NCBI RefSeq assembly: GCF_011684115.1 | Contig: NZ_JAADJV010000001.1 | Location: forward strand, 2,356,001 to 2,420,000 | Origin: Rahnella aceris | GTDB taxonomy: Bacteria; Pseudomonadota; Gammaproteobacteria; Enterobacterales; Enterobacteriaceae | DNA length: 64,000 nucleotides | Direction: 5' to 3' | Part shown: piece after piece, positions 29,682-37,928 of the stretch | Layout of the letters: every line of letters begins with the position of its first letter | Position numbering within the stretch: the first letter of the stretch is position 1 | Translations under genes and position numbers: made by a program | The notes under the pieces: generated by a model | Databases searched by the model: none | Told to the model about the DNA's origin: nothing | The model's input: only the letters and a program-made list of their open reading frames with translations

Positions 29682-30586
29682 TTAGACTGCGCCTTTGCCA
29701 GGTTAATGCCCGGTGCTGAAATCATATTGCCTTCCAGACCCCATTTTTTCATGATGATGGCGTACGTGCCGTTGTCGAACAGTTTCTGATAACCGGCGAG
29801 GATCGCGTCACGAACCGGTGAGTCTTTGGCGACGACCGTCCCCTGGAAGATATCGCCAAAGCCGTTGGATTTGCCGGTGCCGGTCAGTTCAAGCTGACCG
29901 TTGGCTTTTTCCACAAAATAGGTCAGCGGTGCCTGAGAAGAGAAGAACGCGTCGGAACGGTTAGAACGAACCGCCAGAATCGACGTAGGCTGATCGGCAA
30001 ATGACTGTACAGTCACGGCCGGTTTGCCGTCTTTGACACACACATCAGACTGCTTACGGATAACCTGTTCAGCCGATCCCCCCGCCATCACGGCAATGCG
30101 TTTACCGCAGGTATCATCAAGGGAATTGATATTTTCCGGGTTACCTTTGCGCACCCCGAAGACGACATATTCTTTGACGAAATCGATGAAATCATTTTTC
30201 GCCTGACGATCAGGATAATCGCCGATCGGGCCGATGCCCATCTGGTAGCGTCCTGCGGCCATGCCGCTGAGGATGCCGGATAAGCCGCTCACGGAAGCAT
30301 GCTCTATTTTTACCCCCATGACTTGTGCCAGCGCATGCGCCAGATCCGCACTCGCGCCATCCAGACCGTTGGCGCTGGTCACGATTTCATACGGAGGGAA
30401 AGAGCCGTTATTCACAGAGGTCATCACACCTGACTTCTGAATATCCGCAGGTAATTTTGCGTGGATCGCCGGATCCATCGTCTGAGTCGGGATTGTCACG
30501 TTTTCAGCAGCAAAGGCATTTATGGAAGATACGGAAAGTAATGCAGCGGTCAGTACAGCAATCTGACGAAGTTGTTTTGCCATCAT
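29678..30586 (-). CDS. Polar amino-acid-type ABC transporter, periplasmic binding protein
   Basis: This family-3 solute-binding protein has 302 residues, and its signal peptide ends at SINAFAAEN. The ligand-binding landmarks NGSFPPYEIV, GASADLAHALAQ and GRYQMGIGPIGDYPDRQ are present. The start could be either of two adjacent ATGs. It is first of the binding protein-permease-ATPase operon. The adjacent amidase and decarboxylase-like genes suggest an amide- or acid-bearing nutrient, but that is inference. Confidence 0.9.
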   Translation of the reverse strand: MMAKQLRQIAVLTAALLSVSSINAFAAENVTIPTQTMDPAIHAKLPADIQKSGVMTSVNNGSFPPYEIVTSANGLDGASADLAHALAQVMGVKIEHASVSGLSGILSGMAAGRYQMGIGPIGDYPDRQAKNDFIDFVKEYVVFGVRKGNPENINSLDDTCGKRIAVMAGGSAEQVIRKQSDVCVKDGKPAVTVQSFADQPTSILAVRSNRSDAFFSSQAPLTYFVEKANGQLELTGTGKSNGFGDIFQGTVVAKDSPVRDAILAGYQKLFDNGTYAIIMKKWGLEGNMISAPGINLAKAQSK

Positions 30587-30785
30587 TCTCTTGTTTCCTC
30601 TGTGTAAAAAGTCGGTCTGTGAGTTTATGAATGTTGTGGTTTTATAGTGATTACCTTCCGTGGCAACTTTCCGGGTTTTTCTTTTTATGGCTGTTTATCT
30701 ATAGAAAAAACAAACGCATCCCCTGGTGAGGGCGCGGTACTGCATGAGCGCTGAGGCAGCCGTTGAGGACCGGCCGCGCACAGAC

Positions 30786-31580
30786 TCAGTCGTTACGCAG
30801 TTGCGGTAAACCAAAACGACGGTTTGCCAGCACCGGTAACACTTTTCTGGCATGCGCCAGACGATCTTTATCCAGCTCGGCAAACACCAGTGCCGGGGCC
30901 TCGGCGGCGCGGGCGATAGCCACACCCAGCGGATCAACCACCATACTGTTGCCGATATTGCGCTCGCCACATTCACCCACGGCCACCATATAGGTGGTGT
31001 TTTCCAGTGCGCGTGCCGTGACCAGCACTTCCCAATGCATTTCTTTCAGCGGGCCTTTCACCCACGCGGCAGGCAGCACCAGTACATCGGCACCGTCGAG
31101 CACCAGACGCCGCGCCAGTTCCGGGAAACGCACGTCATAACAGGTCATCAGGCCGACGTTAAACCCGGCGACATTCACCAGCGGCGGTACTTCGTCACCC
31201 GCCGTGACATTTTTTGATTCCTGAGAGGAGAACGCATCATAAAGATGCAACTTTTGATATTCAGAAATAATCTCGCCATTACGGATTGAAATCAGCACGT
31301 TATATGCACGGCCATCCGGTGCAGGCGTATGCACGCTCATCATGGTGGTCATCTGATTGCCACGACTGGCCGCCAGCAACTGACTGACAAACGGGCCATC
31401 CAGAGGTTGTGCTGCTTTTAAAACCAAATCCGGATCGGTAATGTCACGCGCCAGAATGCCTTCCGGCAGCACCAGCAAATCCACGCCCGCTTCGACAGAT
31501 TTCGCCATCAGCGAAAGACAGGTTTCGACGTTGGCTTCCCATTCACGGGAAACCGCAAACTGACCTAATGCAACTTTCAT
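30786..31580 (-). CDS. Nitrilase-family amidase, YbeM/Nit1-like (deaminated glutathione amidase type)
   Basis: This is a carbon-nitrogen hydrolase of 264 residues. The catalytic triad is visible as Glu in LVLPEGILARD, Lys in YQKLHLYDAF and Cys in GLMTCYDVRFPELA. It resembles E. coli YbeM along its length (GQFAV start, GPLKE, ARALE, RRF-PPQL-type end). E. coli also has ybeM next to tatE and crcB. Nit1/YbeM enzymes clear deaminated glutathione, a metabolite-repair task. It lies 46 bases after the preceding gene on the same strand, so it may instead serve that catabolic cluster. Confidence 0.85.
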   Translation of the reverse strand: MKVALGQFAVSREWEANVETCLSLMAKSVEAGVDLLVLPEGILARDITDPDLVLKAAQPLDGPFVSQLLAASRGNQMTTMMSVHTPAPDGRAYNVLISIRNGEIISEYQKLHLYDAFSSQESKNVTAGDEVPPLVNVAGFNVGLMTCYDVRFPELARRLVLDGADVLVLPAAWVKGPLKEMHWEVLVTARALENTTYMVAVGECGERNIGNSMVVDPLGVAIARAAEAPALVFAELDKDRLAHARKVLPVLANRRFGLPQLRND

Positions 31581-31626
31581 TTTTGACTCCCCCCGTCGCT
31601 TACTTGTGAAAGCGATCGGTTAAGTG

Positions 31627-32583
31627 TTACTTAGCAAAGTTCGGGAACAAATCTCCCGGCGTCAGGCGCCTGGCAGTCAGCCCCTGGGCATGTAATTCCT
31701 GCGCAAAATCGTCGATCATCTTTTCATTGGCGGCGTAACCGTTTGCATTCCAGTCCGCAGGTAAATCGACCACAGTGCGACGTAAATCATCCAGCAACCA
31801 TGGCGTGGTATCGGCATATTTCGCGCGCTTATCCATCCAGACTTCATAAGAGCGATCGATGATTTCGCTCAGCGCCTGCGGTAACCACGGATGCTCTTCG
31901 GCCAGCGCAGGTTTGATTGCCAGCAGGTGAATACCGGGGATGTACCCGACGCGGTTGAAATAGGCCAGTTCGGCGGCACGAAAATCCGGCTGGAACTGAC
32001 GGAAACCGGAATCAGGTTTGAAGAATCCCTCAGGCATAAACGGTGTAAATACCGCATCCAGCCAGCCTTCCTGTAACAACTCCATCATAGGACGTTCTTC
32101 CGGCACGGCTTCGATGCGCCCTTCGCGGCCAAAGCCGGCCAGACGGTCAACAATCGGGTGCGCTTCGGTCAGGCGGCCGACATACCAGTTCGCATCTTCA
32201 ATGCCCACACCTTCAAGTGCCAGCAACGTGCGGGTCCAGGTATTGCCGGAATCCTGCCAGCCGGTCAGGCCAATACGTTTACCGGCCAGTTGATAAAGTT
32301 CGGTCAGCGGGCTGTCTTCACGGGTGATGATGCAGCGCTGACGGAAGCCGCGCATCAGAAAATGCGGTATCGCCAGTAAATCAGATTCGCCCCGCGCACG
32401 CCCTTGTGCATAACGGCTGAAAGACACTTCACCCGCATCGTATTTATCGCTGGTCCCCAGGTTATCAACCAAAGTGCCCACGCGGTCTATCTCGAGATTA
32501 AACCCTTCCGGTTTAAGATCGCCTAATGCCAGCGGCGTAAAATAATCCCAGTCACGAACCGCCAGCCTGATGGTAATCGTCAC
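31627..32583 (-). CDS. 4,5-dihydroxyphthalate decarboxylase-like / substrate-binding-fold protein
   Basis: The 318 residues from a GTG start with AAGGGGAAAG upstream resemble the dihydroxyphthalate decarboxylase family, which shares the type II periplasmic-binding fold. Recognisable parts are GEVSFSRYAQGRARGESD, AIPHFLMRGFRQRCII and LAGKRIGLTGWQDSGNTWTRTLL. No signal peptide follows this start, so a cytoplasmic enzyme is more likely than a binding protein. Upstream starts at 32607 or 32691 would add an unrelated N terminus. It is first in the leftward cluster and divergent from the MocR gene. The substrate is unknown. Confidence 0.75.
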   Translation of the reverse strand: MTITIRLAVRDWDYFTPLALGDLKPEGFNLEIDRVGTLVDNLGTSDKYDAGEVSFSRYAQGRARGESDLLAIPHFLMRGFRQRCIITREDSPLTELYQLAGKRIGLTGWQDSGNTWTRTLLALEGVGIEDANWYVGRLTEAHPIVDRLAGFGREGRIEAVPEERPMMELLQEGWLDAVFTPFMPEGFFKPDSGFRQFQPDFRAAELAYFNRVGYIPGIHLLAIKPALAEEHPWLPQALSEIIDRSYEVWMDKRAKYADTTPWLLDDLRRTVVDLPADWNANGYAANEKMIDDFAQELHAQGLTARRLTPGDLFPNFAK

Positions 32584-32680
32584 ATCTTTCCCCTTAAGTG
32601 TCAGCATGGTTGATATGCAGAAAAACAACTGTGCGTTTACAAACCTGCCCGAAAACACACCAAATTCTTTTACTAAGGCC

Positions 32681-32702
32681 ATCATCTTCACGGCAAGATG
32701 AT
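32681..32702. promoter_or_regulatory. Inverted repeat in the mocR-type divergent region
   Basis: ATCATCTT CACGGC AAGATGAT is a perfect eight-base inverted repeat midway between the divergent decarboxylase-like and MocR-type genes. It may be an operator for this pair. On the plus strand it is followed by TATTTTAT and could also act as a weak terminator. Confidence 0.4.
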
Positions 32703-32728
32703 TATTTTATCGCCTGTGTTGGCTAAGT

Positions 32729-32757
32729 TTGATACTAATGGCATAAATTAATATGTA
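32729..32757 (+). promoter_or_regulatory. Possible promoter of the MocR-type gene
   Basis: TTGATA (32729-32734) and TATGTA (32752-32757) are 17 bases apart and lie about 37 bases before the ATG. The match is fair. Confidence 0.4.
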
Positions 32758-32793
32758 CAATAGAATCTTTGTTACTGAACAAAAGGCAAAAAA

Positions 32794-34140
32794 ATGACAG
32801 AAAACTCTCTCGAAAAAACGCTGGATGCAGAATGGTTAGCGACGCAATTACAGGATCGTTCCATGCGGGGCATTGCGATTGAAACCGCAGCGATGATCCG
32901 ATCCGGTGTGATCGAGATTGGTACGCATCTTCCCGCCGTGCGTGAACTCGCGCAGGCGCTGGGCGTCAGTCCGGCCACGGTTTCAGCCGCCTGGGGTCAG
33001 TTGCGACGTCAGAAAGTGATCGCCGGGCGGGGGCGAAACGGCGTCTGGGTGTGCGGCGATATGCTGTCTCCACGACCTGCACGCTTCGAGAAAATCGGCA
33101 ATTTTGGTGAGCATATTATTGCGGATCTGGCGCTGTCATCGCCGGATCCGGCACTGTTGCCTGACTTGCACGAAGCCATGCAGCGCGGTGTTGGCGCAGA
33201 CAATCTGAACAGTTATCAGCGTGAGGCTATCGCGCCGTCGCTGCTTGAGGCCGCACGCCAGGACTGGCCTTATGACGCCCCCGCTTTTATGGCGGCGGAT
33301 GGTGGATTTGACGGCATGAACCTGACGCTGCAAACCCTGCTGATGCAGGGTTCGGTGGTGGCAATTGAAGACCCGACTGCCACACGCCTGCTGGATATGC
33401 TGGACAATCTCGGTGCGCAGGTCATTCCGGTGAAGTGCGACGAATTCGGCCCCACGCCGGAATCACTCAGTCAGGCACTGCTGAAAAATCCTTCAGCCTT
33501 TATTTTTCAGCCACGTACCCATTCGCATTGTGGCCATGCGATTAACGCAGAACGTTATGCTGCGCTGGCCAACATTCTCAGCCAAAGTAACACACTGATT
33601 ATTGAAGATGACGGGATCGGACAGTTGTCACGTTACGCGCCGCTGAGTATGGGCAGCAAACTGCCGGACCGCACGGTGCATGTCCGTTCTTATTCCAAAG
33701 CGTACGGCCCGGATTTGCGGCTGGCGGTGATTTCGGGATCGGTGGATTTAATCAAACAAATCAAATCATTCCGTAACTTTGGTGCCGGCTGGTCGAGCCG
33801 TATTTTGCAGGAAGCGCTGGCGTGGCTGATTAACGATCCGAAAACGCAGGAAGGGATTACGCAGGCTAAAAAAGTGTATGCGGAGCGACGCAAAGCCATG
33901 TCCGATGCGTTGCGCATTCGCGGCGTGAATATCCCCGACCGCGACGGACTGGCGATGTGGATCCCGGTGCCATCGGAACAGTTTGCGCTGGTAACGATGG
34001 CCGCGCGCGGTATCGCGGTTCTGCCCGGCGAGCGCAGCCGCATCGGGCCGGGGCAATTTATCCGTATCAGCACCAGTCAGATGAAACCGGAGCAGGTTGA
34101 TCTGATCGCCGACGCTATCGTGCTGGCGCTGGATGTCTGA
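32794..34140 (+). CDS. MocR/PdxR-type GntR regulator with aminotransferase domain
   Basis: This 448-residue regulator has an N-terminal winged-helix GntR domain (about residues 20-90, HLPAVRELAQALGVSPATVSAAWGQL). A fold-type I aminotransferase-like domain follows. The predicted PLP lysine lies in VRSYSKAYGPDLRLAV. Such proteins sense an amino compound through PLP and usually control a divergent gene. The divergent decarboxylase-like gene, the amidase and the ABC transporter are therefore the likely targets. SD and promoter are modest. E. coli has no counterpart at this place. Confidence 0.9.
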   Translation: MTENSLEKTLDAEWLATQLQDRSMRGIAIETAAMIRSGVIEIGTHLPAVRELAQALGVSPATVSAAWGQLRRQKVIAGRGRNGVWVCGDMLSPRPARFEKIGNFGEHIIADLALSSPDPALLPDLHEAMQRGVGADNLNSYQREAIAPSLLEAARQDWPYDAPAFMAADGGFDGMNLTLQTLLMQGSVVAIEDPTATRLLDMLDNLGAQVIPVKCDEFGPTPESLSQALLKNPSAFIFQPRTHSHCGHAINAERYAALANILSQSNTLIIEDDGIGQLSRYAPLSMGSKLPDRTVHVRSYSKAYGPDLRLAVISGSVDLIKQIKSFRNFGAGWSSRILQEALAWLINDPKTQEGITQAKKVYAERRKAMSDALRIRGVNIPDRDGLAMWIPVPSEQFALVTMAARGIAVLPGERSRIGPGQFIRISTSQMKPEQVDLIADAIVLALDV

Positions 34141-34144
34141 TCAT

Positions 34145-34567
34145 TCAGAGTTTTTTCAGCAGATACTTTGGCGATTCCTCGTACTGCGCACGCGCATAAA
34201 AAGTGTGGGCGCGTACACGGCGGGTATGGCTGTGAACTTCCATCCGGTCACACCCCCGGTCCGCTGCCAGACGTTCGGCCTCATCCAGCAATTTCTGGCC
34301 AATACCGCTGCCACGCGCGTGATCGCTGACGCACAAATAACTGATACGGCAAAATTCGCCAGCCAGCGCAATTTGCGGAATGAAATGCAACGAAATAAAC
34401 CCGACAGCCTGACCTTCTGTTTCGGCCACTAACAGGCGGCTGTCCGGGTTCACGGCCATTTTTGCCACACGTTCTGCTATCGCTTCAGACCTGTTGGGAT
34501 AATCCAAATCCCCCAGCAATTGCGCCAGAACTGGCGCATCCTGCACGGTACCTTCTCTGATTAACAT
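34145..34567 (-). CDS. GNAT family N-acetyltransferase
   Basis: This is a 140-residue GCN5-type acetyltransferase starting at the ATG with AAGGAAAAGG upstream. An upstream ATG at 34612 adds 15 residues without support. The acetyl-CoA binding signature is YLCVSDHARGSGIGQKLLDEAERLAADRGC, followed by HSHTRRVRAHTFYARAQYEE. The substrate cannot be told. It is convergent with the MocR-type gene, with only four bases between stops, and divergent from crcB. Confidence 0.88.
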   Translation of the reverse strand: MLIREGTVQDAPVLAQLLGDLDYPNRSEAIAERVAKMAVNPDSRLLVAETEGQAVGFISLHFIPQIALAGEFCRISYLCVSDHARGSGIGQKLLDEAERLAADRGCDRMEVHSHTRRVRAHTFYARAQYEESPKYLLKKL

Positions 34568-34656
34568 CGCCTTTTCCTTTTCACAAACTGTTTCCGAAAC
34601 GCGTCTACACAAGCGCCATCACACAATGTAAACTGAGCGCCTGCATTACTTTGCAC

Positions 34657-34710
34657 TGTGGAGATGACATTCCTCCCAAACCGCCTTTACCGGCTGATGA
34701 TGTCTGCGCA
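34657..34710 (+). ncRNA. Fluoride riboswitch (crcB motif)
   Basis: The leader of crcB reads GGAGATG-ACATTCCTCC, then CAAACCGCC, a short loop, and CGGCTGATGATGTCTGC. It aligns stepwise with the known fluoride aptamer (GGCGAUG, CAAACUGCCC, GGGCUGAUGGCCUCUAC). The first stem is GGAG/CTCC, the second GCC/GGC, and ACAT pairs with ATGT in the long-range helix. It ends about 70 bases before the crcB ATG. It should switch crcB on when fluoride is present. Confidence 0.9.
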
Positions 34711-34779
34711 ATCTCGCGAGAGGTTCGTAGCGTCATGCCCGGGCCTTTCTGAATTTCATCTATTTTTTAAGGTATCACT

Positions 34780-35163
34780 ATGTTTAGCACCTTACTTGCA
34801 GTCTTTATTGGCGGTGGTATTGGCAGCGTTGTGCGCTGGTATGTCAGTCTCAAAATGAACGGAATGAGTCCGCTACTGCCCGCCGGCACCCTGACCGTGA
34901 ATCTGGTCGGCGCCTTTATCATTGGTCTGGGCATCGCGATTTTCACCCGCCTGACCCATATCGACCCGGTATGGAAGCTGCTGATCACCACCGGCTTCTG
35001 CGGTGGCCTGACAACCTTCTCCACCTTCTCTCTGGAGGTGGTTTACATGCTACAGGATGGTCGCTTTGGCGCCGCCCTGCTGAACATGGCGCTGAATCTG
35101 ACCGGCTCACTGGCCATGACATTACTGGCGTTTATGCTGGTCAGCTGGTTCAGCGCACACTGA
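34780..35163 (+). CDS. crcB: Fluoride channel CrcB/Fluc
   Basis: CrcB is a small dual-topology channel that exports fluoride passively. The 127 residues equal the E. coli length and have four membrane segments. Conserved [13 protein letters not shown], the [13 protein letters not shown] asparagine and [15 protein letters not shown] are present. The phenylalanines and Thr/Ser of the last motif line the pore. It lies between tatE/ybeM-type genes and cspE, as in E. coli, but here it has a fluoride riboswitch. Confidence 0.97.
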   Translation: MFSTLLAVFIGGGIGSVVRWYVSLKMNGMSPLLPAGTLTVNLVGAFIIGLGIAIFTRLTHIDPVWKLLITTGFCGGLTTFSTFSLEVVYMLQDGRFGAALLNMALNLTGSLAMTLLAFMLVSWFSAH

Positions 35164-35318
35164 TCCTATCCTCCGGCGATGCCTTTTTAATGACAAAAGG
35201 CATCGCTGTGATAAATCTGTGACGCGGGTTCACCTCCTCCCGCCGTATCTTAATGTTTCCTTCATCTTATCTGCAGATAATAGCGTCAGTTCACTCTGGT
35301 TTATCTTTGAGGTATGAC

Positions 35319-35411
35319 ATGTTTTCTGTTCCAAAAACGTCTTCTGAGTTCCTGGTTGTTGCCCTCTGTGTTCTGACAGTTGTGGCTTTTTTACAGGCAT
35401 ACTTTGCTTAA
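35319..35411 (+). CDS. Candidate 30-residue membrane peptide
   Basis: A short frame starts at ATG with GAGG six bases upstream and encodes MFSVPKTSSEFLVVAL-CVLTVVAFLQAYFA. The peptide is a short polar N terminus followed by one membrane helix and a stop. A strong terminator starts 35 bases after its TAA. The RBS, single helix and dedicated terminator resemble known enterobacterial small membrane proteins. I do not recognise the family. The rest of the 459-base crcB-tetR gap holds only this gene, its terminator and the tetR promoter. Confidence 0.65.
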   Translation: MFSVPKTSSEFLVVALCVLTVVAFLQAYFA

Positions 35412-35445
35412 CAGCCCCGCCTGACCCGCAGCCCCCCTTTCCCGT

Positions 35446-35482
35446 AAACGGCGCATTCCTTTGGATTGCGCCGTTTGCCTTT
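35446..35482 (+). terminator. Terminator after the small membrane peptide gene
   Basis: AAACGGCGCA / TGCGCCGTTT is a ten-pair stem with an 11-base loop followed by GCCTTTG. It would end a transcript carrying the 30-codon frame, possibly after crcB read-through. Confidence 0.75.
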
Positions 35483-35545
35483 GTGCGTCACGCTTAATTG
35501 CGCTGAAACGAAACGCCACTTTTTATTTCATTCATAATACAAATA

Positions 35546-35574
35546 TTTACCTGTTCCTCCTTATTGCCTATACT
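35546..35574 (+). promoter_or_regulatory. Promoter of the tetR-type/efflux operon
   Basis: TTTACC (35546-35551) and TATACT (35569-35574) are exactly 17 bases apart and lie about 50 bases before the regulator ATG. The operator-like palindrome starts at the end of the -10 box. Confidence 0.7.
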
Positions 35575-35593
35575 TGAGAATGATCGTTCGCAA
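35574..35593. promoter_or_regulatory. TetR-type operator, probably autoregulatory
   Basis: TTGAGAATGATCGTTCGCAA is a 20-base palindrome with 16 matching positions and a GATC centre. It covers the predicted start of transcription. Length and place fit a TetR-family operator for repression of the tetR-MFS operon. Confidence 0.65.
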
Positions 35594-35622
35594 CCTACAT
35601 CAGTCACATTATCGGGTATCTC

Positions 35623-36279
35623 ATGCTTCACCCACAACAATGCACTAAAGATGCGCGCATCAGCGCCCGACGCGACCAGATTATTGCCGCCGCCCGCCTG
35701 TGTTTTCGCAAGCATGGTTTCCACGGTGCCGGTATGGCTGAAATCGCTAAAACTTCACAGCTCAGTGTGGGGCAGATATACCGCTACTTCGCCAATAAAG
35801 ATGCGATCATCGAAGATATCGTGCGGCGAATAGTGATGAAAAAAATCAGGCTGATGACCGGCAACGCGCATAATTTGCAGCAGGTGGCTCATAACCTGGC
35901 GCACCGTCGGATTGGCAATTTAAGCGCGCCGTATAAAGAAGATCAGTGCATCGAACAAAAAGAGCAGGCCGAAATTGACCACGCGCTGATGCTGGAAGTC
36001 GCCGCAGAAGCGACCCGCAATCCGATCGTGGAAAAAATCTGGCGTGACTCCGAAAAACAGCTTTTTAACGAAGCAAAAACGCTCCTCAGTGCCACCTTCC
36101 CGCAATTTTCCGATGCTGAAATGACCGCAAAAGTCGAATCATTAGCGGTCATTTGCGAAGGCACGGCTTTTCGTCGCCTGACGACTGTTCACGCCGACGC
36201 TGAGATTCTGGAAGCCTTATACCATCGCTACTTCCGGAGCCTCTTCGAAACGGATTTAACCACCAGCAAACTGGAATAA
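35623..36279 (+). CDS. TetR family transcriptional regulator
   Basis: This 218-residue repressor has its helix-turn-helix at about residues 15-60 (IIAAARLCFRKHGFHGAGMAEIAKTSQLSVGQIYRYFANKDAII). A helical ligand domain follows. The gene is nine bases upstream of the efflux gene, and a palindrome overlaps its own promoter. Autorepression relieved by a toxic ligand is the likely scheme. The ligand cannot be predicted. Confidence 0.92.
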   Translation: MLHPQQCTKDARISARRDQIIAAARLCFRKHGFHGAGMAEIAKTSQLSVGQIYRYFANKDAIIEDIVRRIVMKKIRLMTGNAHNLQQVAHNLAHRRIGNLSAPYKEDQCIEQKEQAEIDHALMLEVAAEATRNPIVEKIWRDSEKQLFNEAKTLLSATFPQFSDAEMTAKVESLAVICEGTAFRRLTTVHADAEILEALYHRYFRSLFETDLTTSKLE

Positions 36280-36288
36280 ACTTTTACC

Positions 36289-37476
36289 ATGAGCGCTCAC
36301 CTGCACGAAAAACGCCTCGGTTACGCCCTTGTTCTCGGCTCGCTTGCCGCACTCGGGCCGTTATGTACGGATTTATATTTACCGGCATTGCCGGAGATGG
36401 CTGGCGACCTGAATACGTCCAACGCCAGCGCGCAGTTAAGCCTGACCGCCGGTTTACTCGGCCTCGGTTTCGGCCAGTTACTGTTCGGCCCGCTAAGCGA
36501 CCGCTATGGCCGTATGCGCCCGCTGTTATGGTCACTGGCGTTATTGCTGGCTGCCTCGGTCTGGTGTGCGGTGGCACAGGACATCAGTCAGCTGATTGTC
36601 GCTCGTCTGTTGCAAGGGATCGCCGGTGCCGGTGGCGCGGTATTGTCACGCGCGGTGGCAAGGGATTTGTATAACGGGCACGAACTGACACGGTTTTTTG
36701 CGTTGCTGATGCTGGTGAACGGGCTGGCACCGATCATCGCCCCGGTACTGGGCGGCGCAATGCTGCACTGGGTTAACTGGCGGGGAATATTCGGCGTACT
36801 GGCGTTTATTGCCATCTTACTGTTCAGCTTCTCCTCGCTAAAACTGCATGAAACCTTAACGCCCGAACGCCGTTCAGGGGGCGGTATTTTCAGCATGCTG
36901 GGCTCGGTATTCAGCCTGCTGAAACATCGTCCGTTTATGGGGCTGTGCCTGACACAGGGCTTTATTATGGCCGGGATGTTCGCGTATATCGGCGCGTCAC
37001 CTTTTGTGCTGCAACAGATTTACCATCTCAGCCCGCAGATGTTCAGCCTGTGCTTTGCGATTAACGGCATCGGCCTGGTGATTTCCGCACAGGTGTCTAC
37101 CCGTCTGAGCCGCCGCTTCGGCGAAATGGCGCTGGTCAAGGCCGGTTTGTGCATCGCCGCAGTGGCCTCGGTGGCGCTGGTGATTGCCGCCAGCCTGAAT
37201 GCGCCACTCGTGATGTTACTGGTGCCGCTGTTCTTCTCGGTGATGGTGATCGGGATTATCAGCCCGAATGCAGGCTCGCTGGCGATGCAAAGTCAGGGGA
37301 AAAATGCAGGCAGCGCGTCTGCCCTGCTGGGCGTGTGTATGTTTGCGCTCGGGGCAGTTGCCGTACCGGTAACGGGTTTCGGCAGCCATCCGGCGTTGTC
37401 GATGGGGCTGACCATTCTCGGCTGCTACGCGATTGCTATCCTGATGTTCGTGACGCTGGTGCGTAAACCGGCATAA
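36289..37476 (+). CDS. Bcr/CflA-type MFS drug efflux transporter
   Basis: This is a 12-helix proton-driven exporter of the DHA1 Bcr/CflA family with 395 residues. Markers are PLCTDLYLPALPEMAGDL in helix 1, LFGPLSDRYGRMRPL as motif A and RLLQGIAGAGGAVLSRAVARDLY in helix 4. Members export bicyclomycin, sulfonamides or chloramphenicol, but the substrate here is unknown. It is cotranscribed with the TetR regulator and followed by a terminator. Confidence 0.92.
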   Translation: MSAHLHEKRLGYALVLGSLAALGPLCTDLYLPALPEMAGDLNTSNASAQLSLTAGLLGLGFGQLLFGPLSDRYGRMRPLLWSLALLLAASVWCAVAQDISQLIVARLLQGIAGAGGAVLSRAVARDLYNGHELTRFFALLMLVNGLAPIIAPVLGGAMLHWVNWRGIFGVLAFIAILLFSFSSLKLHETLTPERRSGGGIFSMLGSVFSLLKHRPFMGLCLTQGFIMAGMFAYIGASPFVLQQIYHLSPQMFSLCFAINGIGLVISAQVSTRLSRRFGEMALVKAGLCIAAVASVALVIAASLNAPLVMLLVPLFFSVMVIGIISPNAGSLAMQSQGKNAGSASALLGVCMFALGAVAVPVTGFGSHPALSMGLTILGCYAIAILMFVTLVRKPA

Positions 37477-37496
37477 GGTTCTGGCGAACGACAGGC

Positions 37497-37525
37497 AAAA
37501 AAAAACCCGCTTCGGCGGGTTTTTC
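37497..37525. terminator. Bidirectional terminator between the MFS gene and cspE
   Basis: AAAACCCGC TTCG GCGGGTTTT has a UUCG tetraloop and A/T tracts on both sides. It serves the efflux operon and cspE. Confidence 0.92.
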
Positions 37526-37541
37526 AATAAATCGGCTAAAG

Positions 37542-37751
37542 TCAGATAGCGATAACGTTAGCAGCCGACGGGCCTTTGGCACCATTGGTGATTTCGAACT
37601 CTACGCGTTGGCCTTCAGCAAGGGTTTTGAAACCGTTGCTGGAAATAGCAGAGAAATGAACGAAAACATCTTTGCTGCCATCTTCAGGGGTAATGAAACC
37701 AAAACCTTTAGATTCATTGAACCACTTAACGCTACCTTTAATCTTAGACAT
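37542..37751 (-). CDS. cspE: Cold-shock-like RNA chaperone CspE
   Basis: CspE is a 69-residue OB-fold protein that binds single-stranded RNA and acts as an RNA chaperone and antiterminator. RNP1 KGFGFITP and RNP2 DVFVHFSAI are visible. The ATG at 37751 is the family start ([16 protein letters not shown]). The frame opens further upstream through the leader, which is rejected. Its place next to crcB fits CspE, although CspC is nearly the same sequence. Confidence 0.93.
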   Translation of the reverse strand: MSKIKGSVKWFNESKGFGFITPEDGSKDVFVHFSAISSNGFKTLAEGQRVEFEITNGAKGPSAANVIAI

Positions 37752-37928
37752 CAAACTTACCTTTACGTGAATGTTGGACACAAAATGTGTGTCAAACACA
37801 GTACAGCAACAGATTTGGCTTTTGTCCAGAATTCTGATGGCAATAAGCGATAAACCTCTCACTCTTCACCTTCTGCTGCTTTTTTCTGCTGCCAAAAAGC
37901 CCCTTAATAGCCTTATGACATCAACCGG

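Noticed and set aside
31627..32691. Periplasmic binding protein reading of the decarboxylase-like gene using the ATG at 32691
   Set aside because: The extra N terminus does not form a good signal peptide. The GTG at 32583 has a strong ribosome site and matches the family start.
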